NCBI GenBank assembly: GCA_021734025.1
Contig: JAIPJS010000010.1
Coordinates: 78,204-142,203, forward strand
Origin: Candidatus Neomarinimicrobiota bacterium
Lineage (GTDB): Bacteria; Fidelibacterota; JAANXI01
Length of the DNA: 64,000 nt
Reading direction: 5' to 3'
The notes beneath the pieces were generated by a model. That model was not told the origin of the DNA. It did not search any database and saw only the letters and a list, made by a program, of their open reading frames with translations. Shown piece by piece: positions 36,435-44,976 of this stretch; position 1 is the stretch's first letter, and the number at the start of each line of letters is the position of its first letter. Made by a program: the position numbers and the translations under genes.

Positions 36435-37142
36435 TTGTCGAAAGTCTTCCAAAAGATTGACAACTCTCTGACGCTCAGCCAAATCGTCGTGAAGCAAATT
36501 GAAGAAGCAATTGTCGAGCGGAAATTCACACCTGGAGACAAACTGCCAACCGAACGGGAACTTTGTGAGGCATTCGGTGTAAGTCGGACGGTAGTACGTG
36601 AGGCAATGCAGATACTCAGTGCCAAGGGGTTGGTCACCATAAAAAAGGGGAGTGGTGCCTATGTCAAAGAGTTTGATGCAGAACATTTGAATAAGGCCCT
36701 TCAATTATTTTTTCAATTTAATTTTGAACGAAAGCATGGATTGCACCTTATAAGAGTTCGGCAAATTATTGAACCTTACAATGCCAAGCTTGCAGCGGAA
36801 AACCGAACAGATAAAGATGCAGAAGTTTTGGAGAATATCGTCCGTAAAATGGAAGGTGAAGAGGAATTTTACAAAGAGAGCGAACTCGATCGGCAGTTCC
36901 ACATTAAAATTGCCGAATCTACGAGCAATCCAATTATTTCGATTATAATGTATCCGGTGTTTGAATTAATGCCGAAGATCAAAACCGAGGTGCTCGAACA
37001 GGTTGGCCGTGCTAAAACCTCAGCTGTACAATATCATGCTAAAATCAGCGACAGGATTCTTGCCCAGGATGGTGATGGAGCATTCGAAGCGATGAAAGTC
37101 CACCTCCAGCACGCCGAAGAACACATAAAAGAGCTACTATAA
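36435..37142 (+). CDS. FadR-subfamily GntR transcriptional regulator
   Basis: 235 aa from a TTG at 36435 (the frame's only start before the conserved helix-turn-helix, with GAGG upstream). The winged helix (~10-75) shows KQIEEAIVERKF, GDKLPTEREL, FGVSRTVVREAMQIL and KKGSGAYV. The helical FCD ligand domain follows (~95-230), with probable metal/ligand residues in the His-containing DRQFHIKIAE and HAKISDRIL segments. Regulators of this type commonly repress alginate and uronate genes and respond to KDG-type intermediates. It heads the island and a matching operator is found just downstream. Confidence 0.85.
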   Translation: MSKVFQKIDNSLTLSQIVVKQIEEAIVERKFTPGDKLPTERELCEAFGVSRTVVREAMQILSAKGLVTIKKGSGAYVKEFDAEHLNKALQLFFQFNFERKHGLHLIRVRQIIEPYNAKLAAENRTDKDAEVLENIVRKMEGEEEFYKESELDRQFHIKIAESTSNPIISIIMYPVFELMPKIKTEVLEQVGRAKTSAVQYHAKISDRILAQDGDGAFEAMKVHLQHAEEHIKELL

Positions 37143-37195
37143 GAACGGCTAAGAACTCTGAATATACGATGACCCACCGGGGGAATTTTTTTTCT

Positions 37196-37221
37196 TTGAA
37201 TTTGTATGACAATATTATAAT
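37196..37221 (+). promoter_or_regulatory. Probable promoter of the PL17-MFS-SDR genes
   Basis: TATAAT at 37216-37221 with TTTGAA at 37195-37200 (15-bp spacer; TTGAAT at 37196 would give 14). Spacing is shorter than ideal, so the -35 is weak. It gives a 5' leader of about 155 nt ahead of the PL17 start. Confidence 0.4.
37202..37212. promoter_or_regulatory. Candidate FadR-type operator
   Basis: TTGTATGACAA fits the FadR-group consensus TNGTNNNACNA at every fixed base and is a perfect inverted repeat (TTGT-ATG-ACAA). It lies between the probable -35 and -10 of the PL17 operon, the classic place for a repressor, and about 60 bp after the regulator gene's stop. Confidence 0.5.
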
Positions 37222-37382
37222 ATATTGGTAAGAGGTAATATTGCATAAGATAAGATATGTTTTTGTGCGGCTCAGATACATGTCCTGCGATATTCACTCC
37301 GCAATGATCCATCCAGATTAATCGTTCGAGTCTCTAGCCGCTGAAATATTTGTTAGTTTATTTTGAAAATTTGGGGGAGAGA

Positions 37383-39572
37383 ATGAAGCGACTTCTTGTG
37401 TGGGGCACCTTTCTGTTTTTTTTGGTAGCGAGTAATTCAGCATTCACATTTGAACATCCCAGTATTTTTATAAACGCTGAGGAAGCGAATCTTATTCAGG
37501 AAAATTCGGATAAATATTCCTTGTTTCAGGATGTTGTGCGGCGAAGCCAGCAAGCAATGGGCCAGATTATCCGGGAACCGGTTGAAGTGCCTCCTCCCGG
37601 TGAGGCTGGTGGCTATGCTCATGAGCGTCATAAGCAGAATTATCGTGACATGAAGGATGCCGGCTTGCTGTATCAGATCACTGGCAACGAAAAGTATGCA
37701 AAATTTATTGTCCGGATGCTAGATGAGTATGCGAAGATGTATCCTGAGTTGGGCCCGCATCCATTAGCGCATAACCAGGCGCCAGGTAAACTGTTCCATC
37801 AGATGCTGAATGAAACCGTGTGGCTGGTCAATACGAGTATTGCGTATGACTGTATTTATAACTGGCTCCCGGAAGAAAAGCGTTCCCTTTACGAGCAAAA
37901 TATTTTTCGTCCCATGGCCGAATGGTTTACCGGAGAGAACGCCCACGAGTTCGATCGCATCCATAATCATGGGACCTGGTCTGTGGCATCGGTCGGTATG
38001 ATTGGGTATGTCATGGAGGATCAGGAGCTGGTCGATATGGCATTGTATGGCACGGATAAGTCCGGTAAGGGCGGGTTTCTCCGGCAATTAGACTTGCTGT
38101 TTTCCCCAGACGGATATTATATGGAGGGGCCATATTACATTCGATATGCACTTCGCCCATTTTTCTATTTTGCCGAGGCCGTCGAGCGAAATCAACCGGA
38201 CCTCGAAATCTATGAATACCGGGATCAGATTCTGAGGAAGGCCATTTATGCCACGCTCCAGACGGCATTCCCGAACGGAGTATTACCCCCGATCAACGAT
38301 GCGTCTCGTACCATGGATGTGAAGGCGCCTGGCATTGTGCTTGCCACAGACTTGGCTTATACCAGATATAAAGAGGATGCACGGTTGTTAGGTGTGGTAA
38401 ATTTTCAGAACGATGTTGTGCTGAATCAATCCGGCCTCGCAGTGGCAAAAGGACTGGCGGCACTGGACTCCGAACCCCGGATGGAGTGGAACAGTGTTGA
38501 ATTTACGGATGGCCCGGAAGGTGACCAGGGCGGGCTCGGGATTCTCAGAACCGGCAAAGGGAAGGATCAATCTGTCTTATTAATGAAATACGGCGTACAC
38601 GGTGGCGGGCATGGGCATTTTGATAAGCTCCACTATATTTTTTACAACCAGCGCCGCGAAGTAGTAAACGATTACGGATTTGCCCGCTGGATCAATATTG
38701 AACCAAAATTTGGTGGACGGTATCTGGACGAGAATGACTCGTACGCCGAGCAGACCATTGCACATAATACAGTGGTGGTGGATCAAACTTCGCAGAATGA
38801 ATATGAGCGTGATGAGGCAGAAGAGGTTTCCGGACACCGACACTTTTTCGATGCGAGTGATAAGGATGCCCAGTTCATGAGCGCCACCGCAAACGATTAT
38901 TATCCCGGTGTTGAAATGCAGCGCACCATGGTAATGCTGCAGGATGAGGCGTTTGACTATCCAGTGATTATAGATTTGTATCGGTTACAGAGTGATGAAC
39001 AGCATGAGTACGATTTCCCCATTCATTATCGCGGGCAACTGATCAATTTTAACCTGGACTATTCTGCGCATACCGAAAAATGGTTGCCACTCGGAGGGGA
39101 ATTCGGCTATCAGCATCTCTGGAATGTAGCAGAGGGAACTACGGACAGCTCCATCGCCATGACTTGGCTTGACGGCAATCGGTATTACACCTTCCACATG
39201 GCTGGATCGCCCGAAAGTGAGATAATTTTTAGCCGAATCGGAGCAACCGATCCCAATTTTAATCTGCGGTCCGAACCGATGTTTCTTGTTCGCAGAACGA
39301 CCAGTTCACATCTGTTCGCCTCAGTGATAGAACCTCACGGATACTTCAACGAAGCAACAGAATCTTCCGTCCAGGCCCGCCCGGCAATTGAAAAAGTCAC
39401 GGTACTTGGGCATAGCGAAGAGGGTTCAGTCGTTGAGGTACTTTCTAAAAACGGCAAGAAATGGATTGTGATGGTCACGAATCAGCAAACGCCACTTGCA
39501 GGTGAGCATTCGGTAGAGTTTGGCGAGCGTCAGTTTGTCTGGAACGGGGCATATAAGGTTATATCGGAATAA
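37383..39572 (+). CDS. PL17 oligoalginate lyase
   Basis: 729 aa from the ATG at 37383, behind GGGGGAGAG; the frame is open to 37350. Signal peptide ~1-22. Residues ~30-380 are the alpha/alpha toroid of PL17 and ~390-729 the heparinase II/III-like beta-sandwich. Catalytic residues are recognisable: Asn195-His196 in IHNHGTW and Tyr251/252 in GPYYIRYALRP, matching the spacing of Asn201/His202/Tyr258 known in Saccharophagus Alg17C. It cleaves alginate oligomers exolytically to unsaturated monomers, probably in the periplasm. Confidence 0.93.
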   Translation: MKRLLVWGTFLFFLVASNSAFTFEHPSIFINAEEANLIQENSDKYSLFQDVVRRSQQAMGQIIREPVEVPPPGEAGGYAHERHKQNYRDMKDAGLLYQITGNEKYAKFIVRMLDEYAKMYPELGPHPLAHNQAPGKLFHQMLNETVWLVNTSIAYDCIYNWLPEEKRSLYEQNIFRPMAEWFTGENAHEFDRIHNHGTWSVASVGMIGYVMEDQELVDMALYGTDKSGKGGFLRQLDLLFSPDGYYMEGPYYIRYALRPFFYFAEAVERNQPDLEIYEYRDQILRKAIYATLQTAFPNGVLPPINDASRTMDVKAPGIVLATDLAYTRYKEDARLLGVVNFQNDVVLNQSGLAVAKGLAALDSEPRMEWNSVEFTDGPEGDQGGLGILRTGKGKDQSVLLMKYGVHGGGHGHFDKLHYIFYNQRREVVNDYGFARWINIEPKFGGRYLDENDSYAEQTIAHNTVVVDQTSQNEYERDEAEEVSGHRHFFDASDKDAQFMSATANDYYPGVEMQRTMVMLQDEAFDYPVIIDLYRLQSDEQHEYDFPIHYRGQLINFNLDYSAHTEKWLPLGGEFGYQHLWNVAEGTTDSSIAMTWLDGNRYYTFHMAGSPESEIIFSRIGATDPNFNLRSEPMFLVRRTTSSHLFASVIEPHGYFNEATESSVQARPAIEKVTVLGHSEEGSVVEVLSKNGKKWIVMVTNQQTPLAGEHSVEFGERQFVWNGAYKVISE

Positions 39573-39637
39573 GGCCGATGAAGCATTTACTCAACTACGT
39601 GTTTGTGAAAATTATAGTGTAAGGAGACAAACCGGTT

Positions 39638-40927
39638 ATGAAGATTAAGGGATTGCGCTGGTGGATTATAGTGCTGATTGCGATTGCTACTGTGATTAAC
39701 TACATCGATCGCAGCGCACTCGGCATTATGTGGCCCGATATCCAGGAAGATTTGGGGATGACCAAGGGCGATTACGCCATTATCGTGACAATGTTCACGA
39801 TTGCATATGCGTTAAGTCAAACACTCTCCGGTAAGTTATACGACTGGATCGGTACCCGTATGGGGTTTGTGATTTCGATTGTTGTGTGGTCCCTTTCGGT
39901 GGCCGGACATGGCCTTGCAAGAGGTTTGGCTAGCTTTAGTGCCTTCCGTTTTATTATGGGGCTTGGAGAGGCTGGCAATTGGCCGGGAGCCGTGAAATCG
40001 AATGCTGAATGGCATCCGGTGAAAGAGCGTGCGCTGGCGCAGGGAATTTTTAATTCGGGAGCCTCGATCGGTTCGATAGTGGCTCCACCCCTAGTTGCAT
40101 GGTTGTTTGTATTGTATGGCTGGAAGATCACCTTCTTTATTATCGGTGCATTAGGCCTTCTATGGATTATTCCGTGGCTGGTTATCAATAAAGCGCTTCC
40201 CAAAAATCATCCATGGATATCAGACCAGGAAAGAGATTTTATCCTTGAGGGGCAAAAACTCGCAGCCGGCACCGACGATGAAGGCGTTGAAGCCGAAGAG
40301 CGCATACCGGGTTGGAGCGAAATCCTCTCCTATAAAGAGACCTGGTCTGTACTGATCTCCCGGTTTTTTCTCGATCCGATCTGGTGGATGTTCCTGTTCT
40401 GGCTTCCTATTTATCTTGCCGAATCTTTTGGGTTTGATATTAAGCAAATTGGCTATTTCGCGTGGGTACCGTATGTCGGTGCTGCTGCTGGCAGTATCTT
40501 TGGAGGATGGTTGGCCGGACGGTTTATGGACAAAGGCTGGACCACAAATAAGGCACGGAAATGGACGATTACTTTTGGTGGCGTTCTGATGCTAGGGGCG
40601 CTTATTGGGACCTCATATGCGGTTACACCATTGTTAGCAGTCTTACTCATCGCAGTCATCCTCTTTGGGTTCCAGACGGCAATTGGAAACATCCAGACGT
40701 TACCCAGTGATTTTTATTCGGGGGGTACAGTAGGGACGGTAGCTGGCATGGGGGGAACCACAGCAGCGATCGGTGTAATTATTACAACCAATATTGTCCC
40801 GATAATCACGCAAACCAGCTACGTTCCCTTTTTCTTGATGGGGGCGATGCTCGTACCGCTTGGCATTTTTGCAGTATATCTGTTAGGTGGCGATATCAAA
40901 CGGGTTGAGCTAAAAATACAAGAATAG
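39638..40927 (+). CDS. MFS permease of the anion:cation symporter family (probable uronate/DEHU importer)
   Basis: 429 aa with about 12 membrane helices. ACS-family features: NYIDRSALGIMWPDI in the first helix region, and SQTLSGKLYDWIGTRMG between helices 2 and 3. Hexuronate, glucarate and unsaturated-uronate carriers such as those in alginate loci belong here. AAGGAG precedes the ATG. Position between PL17 and an SDR supports uptake of 4-deoxy-L-erythro-5-hexoseulose uronate. Confidence 0.85.
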   Translation: MKIKGLRWWIIVLIAIATVINYIDRSALGIMWPDIQEDLGMTKGDYAIIVTMFTIAYALSQTLSGKLYDWIGTRMGFVISIVVWSLSVAGHGLARGLASFSAFRFIMGLGEAGNWPGAVKSNAEWHPVKERALAQGIFNSGASIGSIVAPPLVAWLFVLYGWKITFFIIGALGLLWIIPWLVINKALPKNHPWISDQERDFILEGQKLAAGTDDEGVEAEERIPGWSEILSYKETWSVLISRFFLDPIWWMFLFWLPIYLAESFGFDIKQIGYFAWVPYVGAAAGSIFGGWLAGRFMDKGWTTNKARKWTITFGGVLMLGALIGTSYAVTPLLAVLLIAVILFGFQTAIGNIQTLPSDFYSGGTVGTVAGMGGTTAAIGVIITTNIVPIITQTSYVPFFLMGAMLVPLGIFAVYLLGGDIKRVELKIQE

Positions 40928-40978
40928 AATATATATCAGGATTAAATGCAACCGAACAGAGGAAAAAGTGGAGCTACT

Positions 40979-41737
40979 ATGTGCAATGACCTACAGGAAA
41001 AAGTCGCAATTGTAACCGGTGGTGGCCGGGATATCGGACGCCACATCTGTCTCGAACTGGCGAACCGCGGAGCAAAAGTGGTTGTGAATTATCACTCAAG
41101 CAAAATGGAAGCCAACGATACAGTGAACATGATTAGAGAAAACGGCGGACAGGCCATAGCGGTCCAGGCGGATGTAACAAATCCGGACTCAATCGAATCA
41201 CTCGTGCAGCGTTCCGTAGCTGAATTTGGGAAGTCTATTCATATTCTGGTAAATAATGCCGGCGGTCTGGTGGCCAGAAAAACGATGGAAGAGATGGATT
41301 CGGATTTTTGGGATACCGTAATGACCCTCAACCTGAAAAGCACCTTTTTGGTGACAAAACAGGTCTTATCGCATATACCAGAAGGCGGCGCTATTGTCAA
41401 TCTTTCCTCCCTGGCAGCCAGGAATGGTGGGGGTGGGGGAGCAATCGCCTACAGCACGTCCAAGGGGGGGGTCCTGACCTTTACCCGGGGGCTGGCCAAA
41501 GAATTGTCAAATAGGAAAATACGAGTCAACTGTGTCTCTCCGGGGCTGATCAACACTACCTTTCACGATACGTTCACGCCGGATGATGCTAGGAGTAACA
41601 CAGCGGATTCTACGGCGGTGGGCCGCGAAGGCACTCCGGCGGAGGTGGGAAAAACCGTAGCGTTTCTGGCTTCCGATGAATCGTCCTATATCGACGGTGA
41701 ATCTATCGAGATCAACGGCGGGCTGTATTTCAACTAG
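40979..41737 (+). CDS. SDR-family oxidoreductase (probable DEHU reductase)
   Basis: 252 aa from the ATG at 40979, which follows GTGGAG; an earlier in-frame ATG (40946) lacks a good ribosome-binding site. Rossmann motif TGGGRDIGRH, NNAGG, catalytic Ser in NLSSLAARN, YSTSK (Tyr-x-x-x-Lys) and a C-terminal GESIEINGG. In alginate catabolism an SDR reduces DEHU to 2-keto-3-deoxygluconate with NAD(P)H. The next steps (KDG kinase, KDPG aldolase) are not in the window. The 298 bp after it hold nothing recognised. Confidence 0.82.
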   Translation: MCNDLQEKVAIVTGGGRDIGRHICLELANRGAKVVVNYHSSKMEANDTVNMIRENGGQAIAVQADVTNPDSIESLVQRSVAEFGKSIHILVNNAGGLVARKTMEEMDSDFWDTVMTLNLKSTFLVTKQVLSHIPEGGAIVNLSSLAARNGGGGGAIAYSTSKGGVLTFTRGLAKELSNRKIRVNCVSPGLINTTFHDTFTPDDARSNTADSTAVGREGTPAEVGKTVAFLASDESSYIDGESIEINGGLYFN

Positions 41738-42035
41738 AAATACACAACCGGTAGATTTTGATTCGTGTGAGGAATGATTCCGACATACCGGGAGAGTTTT
41801 CACTCGACTAAGAAAATACCAGACAGGGGGGGGCGTTGAACAAATCACTCATGGGGTTGGGCTTTTTACAGACTTCACTCAGATGGTGAGAAACGGTACG
41901 CCAAATTTCAGACAGAGGGAATTACCAGTCAATGCGGAACCTAAATTATGGAACTGCTCGGGTTTTAAAATCCAGCATTACACCAATTTTGCCAATAATT
42001 AAAATCGTATTGAGTGACTTTATCAGAGGTGCTGT
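41738..42035. other. Intergenic stretch before the TonB-dependent receptor
   Basis: 298 bp with no coding region or clear terminator. It must contain the promoter of the receptor gene if the receptor is not read through from upstream. A good AGAGGTG lies at 42025-42031 just before the receptor ATG. Confidence 0.5.
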
Positions 42036-44939
42036 ATGTTGAAAAAATTTGTTAGTGGATACTTGGGGTTGCTAGGTGCATTTATCGTTCTTGTCGGTAC
42101 TGCAGGGTATGGGGCGAGCACCGGGAAAATTTCAGGAACAGTGACTGGCAGTGAAAGCGGGGCACCACTTATCGGGGCCAACGTTATTGTTACCTCAGAA
42201 TGGGAAAACGGAGAAGAGGTACCATTACGGGATCCGGTAGGCGCCGCCACGGATGAGAAGGGGCAATACTTTATCTTGAATCTTGATCCTGGAAAATACA
42301 CGATCCGTGTGGATTACGTTGGGTATACCACTGAAATCACTACTCAGGTTATCGTGAATGTAGACAGGACAACGCACCTGAATTTTTCATTAACTCCCGA
42401 AGCGATCAAGGGAGAAACGGTGACTGTGACGGGTTTCCGACGTGAAGTGGTCCAGCCGGATCTGACCGCAACCCGCAAGAGTTACAACGTTTCAGAAGTT
42501 GAAGATGAGGTAGGGGTCTCTGATATCTCAGATATTTTGGAGATGCAGTCTGGAGTAGTGGACGAACATTTCCGCGGAGGGAGAAGCGGTGAGGCAAAAT
42601 ATCTGCTGTCTGGTACTTCGATCGTGAATCCTTTGACAAATGACAGGGCTTTTTCTCCGGATGTCAGCGGTCTTGAAGAAGTGGAAGTCTATACCAGCGG
42701 GTTTTCTGCGGAATATGGGAATGCACAGTCCGGTGTAGTAAATATGGTTCCCAGGGAAGGAAAAAGCCGGTGGAGATCCCGGATTGAATTCGCCATCTCG
42801 AGCCCGTATTACAAAACCTGGGAGACCCGGTTTGACGCGGATAGCAGCAGGTATCAACAAGGCGGCTCCCTCTATCGAAGGCATAATCTGGATTATTTTA
42901 ATGTGCTGAATGATACGTCGGAATGGTTGAAAGAAGATCCGATAAATCCGGGACATGCGCTCTTTGACCGCGGGTTTGGTTTCGGGCCGAAATACTTGCC
43001 GTTAACAGAATGGGAGAACACCTGGCCGCCGACGAGTGCGGAAGAAAAGCATGCCGATTCACTGAAAGTTGCCAACCTGGCCCGGGTTGCCTGGTTGACG
43101 GCGAATCGATCTGTTGGGTTGGAGTATCCCGAATATAACATGGATTATGAGTTTAAGTTTAATACAGGTGGGCCAATCTCTGAGAATATGCGGCTATTTT
43201 TCGCCGGAACACAGTCAACGGACAGAGAGGCTGTCCCCACGACTATACCGGAATGGAACCGCCAGTTTATAACCAACCTAACCTATTTCCCAGTGGAGAA
43301 TGACAAACTGAGTTTCATCTTCATCCATGATCAGAGCTATGATCTGAGCGGGTTCTGGGAGCGGATTCTGTTAGAACGAGAGCTGAGTTATTCCAAAATC
43401 AATACTACATCTCGTCAGTATGGCGCTGACTGGAAGCACATTTTCAGTAAGGCTCACTTTATGACGACCCATTTTAGTGTGCTGGATTTAACCTCACGGG
43501 AAGATGTCGAACTAATTCAGGCCGGGGAACTAGTAAACGACTATTCCAAAAATAGCAACTGGGTGGATTACAGGGGCCCCAACCAGTTACGAGTGGGCCG
43601 GACCGAGGACCAGATGGGCACCGAATCCACCACAACGTATCAGTTTGAAACAAAAATGACTAGCCAGGTCAACCATGAAAACCTGCTTAAGGCCGGTCTG
43701 CAGGTGAATGCCTACGATGTTGATGTGAATCGTGATGAGAATCTGACCAGCCCTGGGGATTACCGGAAAGTTCAATTCGAGGAAAACCCGGTTGAGGGAG
43801 CGCTTTTTATCCAGGATAAAATCGATTTTGAAGGATTGATTGCTAACGTCGGCATGCGTATGGATTTCTATAATTTTAACACGGCGTATTATGAGGACCG
43901 TTTCGCACCCCTGGATCGGGATGCTACCCCGAACCAGAAAACGCAACTCTTTACTCACCTGGAACCGCGGATCGGCATCTCCTTTCCGGTTTCCGAGGAA
44001 ACGGTTTTCCATTTGAATTACGGATCGTTTATGCAGCGCCCGGGATTCAATTCTATTCTGTATAACCGGGTGGCCGGGACCTCGACTGATGATATTGTTG
44101 AAATGGGGAACCCGCAGTTAAAACCACAGATTACCAACGCCTATGATGTCGGAATTGTCAAATCGATTCCGTTCGGATTCTCACTCGACATCAGCGCGTA
44201 CTATAAAGACGTGAAAGATTTGATTCAACGCGCATTTATCAGTGGAAATTCCGATATCTATGCGACCTACATCAACAGGGACTATGCCGATATTAAGGGA
44301 TTTCATATTGATCTGGAACGTCATACGGGCAAAATAAACGGATACCTACGGTATAACTGGGAAGCTGCCACCGGAAAGAGCAGCAATGCCCTGAATGCTC
44401 CTGTGACCTATTTTAAGGATCCCAACCCGGAATTCGGATTTACTGAACTCCCCGATCCTCAGGATATTTATCTAGATTTTGACCGGACCCACAAGATCGT
44501 CATGAAGCTGGAATACAACACCGGAGAAAATGCAGGATTCAACCTGTTTAGCGCTCATCCGCTGGGCCGGATTTCGGTTAATGCCCGGTACCGGGTGATG
44601 TCCGGTCGTCCGTATACATGGGATCAGACCGGGAAGGGCTTGAAAATGAACAAGCGGACACCCTGGGAATATGATCTCCGGGCTCGTATCATGAAGAGAA
44701 TTCCGATAAATGAGACCGATCTGGTGGTGTATGTCGAAGGGTACAATCTGTTGAATAGCCTTAAATGGGATTATAACAATACGTTCACAACAGGACATGA
44801 GGCGTATACCCGCTGGCATACCGATCGGGAGGAAGTTCTGACCTGGAAGGAATACTCCCCATACGTCACGAGCCAGGAAATCTATCTCCTTGATAATGAG
44901 CCACGCCATTTCCGGGTTGGGCTTGTTCTGAAATTTTAA
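42036..44939 (+). CDS. TonB-dependent outer-membrane receptor with CarboxypepD_reg-like N-terminus
   Basis: 967 aa. Signal peptide ending GYGAS (~28). Residues ~32-125 form the carboxypeptidase-regulatory-like domain (GKISGTVTGSESGAPLIGANV, YTIRVDYVGYTT). A plug domain (~150-260) follows, with DISDILEMQSGVV and YGNAQSGVVN, and then a large beta-barrel that ends in VGLVLKF with a C-terminal Phe. It probably imports alginate oligomers with TonB energy. No SusD lipoprotein follows, unlike Bacteroidetes loci; the next genes are a sorting-tail protein and two barrels. Confidence 0.88.
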   Translation: MLKKFVSGYLGLLGAFIVLVGTAGYGASTGKISGTVTGSESGAPLIGANVIVTSEWENGEEVPLRDPVGAATDEKGQYFILNLDPGKYTIRVDYVGYTTEITTQVIVNVDRTTHLNFSLTPEAIKGETVTVTGFRREVVQPDLTATRKSYNVSEVEDEVGVSDISDILEMQSGVVDEHFRGGRSGEAKYLLSGTSIVNPLTNDRAFSPDVSGLEEVEVYTSGFSAEYGNAQSGVVNMVPREGKSRWRSRIEFAISSPYYKTWETRFDADSSRYQQGGSLYRRHNLDYFNVLNDTSEWLKEDPINPGHALFDRGFGFGPKYLPLTEWENTWPPTSAEEKHADSLKVANLARVAWLTANRSVGLEYPEYNMDYEFKFNTGGPISENMRLFFAGTQSTDREAVPTTIPEWNRQFITNLTYFPVENDKLSFIFIHDQSYDLSGFWERILLERELSYSKINTTSRQYGADWKHIFSKAHFMTTHFSVLDLTSREDVELIQAGELVNDYSKNSNWVDYRGPNQLRVGRTEDQMGTESTTTYQFETKMTSQVNHENLLKAGLQVNAYDVDVNRDENLTSPGDYRKVQFEENPVEGALFIQDKIDFEGLIANVGMRMDFYNFNTAYYEDRFAPLDRDATPNQKTQLFTHLEPRIGISFPVSEETVFHLNYGSFMQRPGFNSILYNRVAGTSTDDIVEMGNPQLKPQITNAYDVGIVKSIPFGFSLDISAYYKDVKDLIQRAFISGNSDIYATYINRDYADIKGFHIDLERHTGKINGYLRYNWEAATGKSSNALNAPVTYFKDPNPEFGFTELPDPQDIYLDFDRTHKIVMKLEYNTGENAGFNLFSAHPLGRISVNARYRVMSGRPYTWDQTGKGLKMNKRTPWEYDLRARIMKRIPINETDLVVYVEGYNLLNSLKWDYNNTFTTGHEAYTRWHTDREEVLTWKEYSPYVTSQEIYLLDNEPRHFRVGLVLKF

Positions 44940-44976
44940 CATGATTTTCAATTTTGCGAGTAGCGAGGGAATGTAT

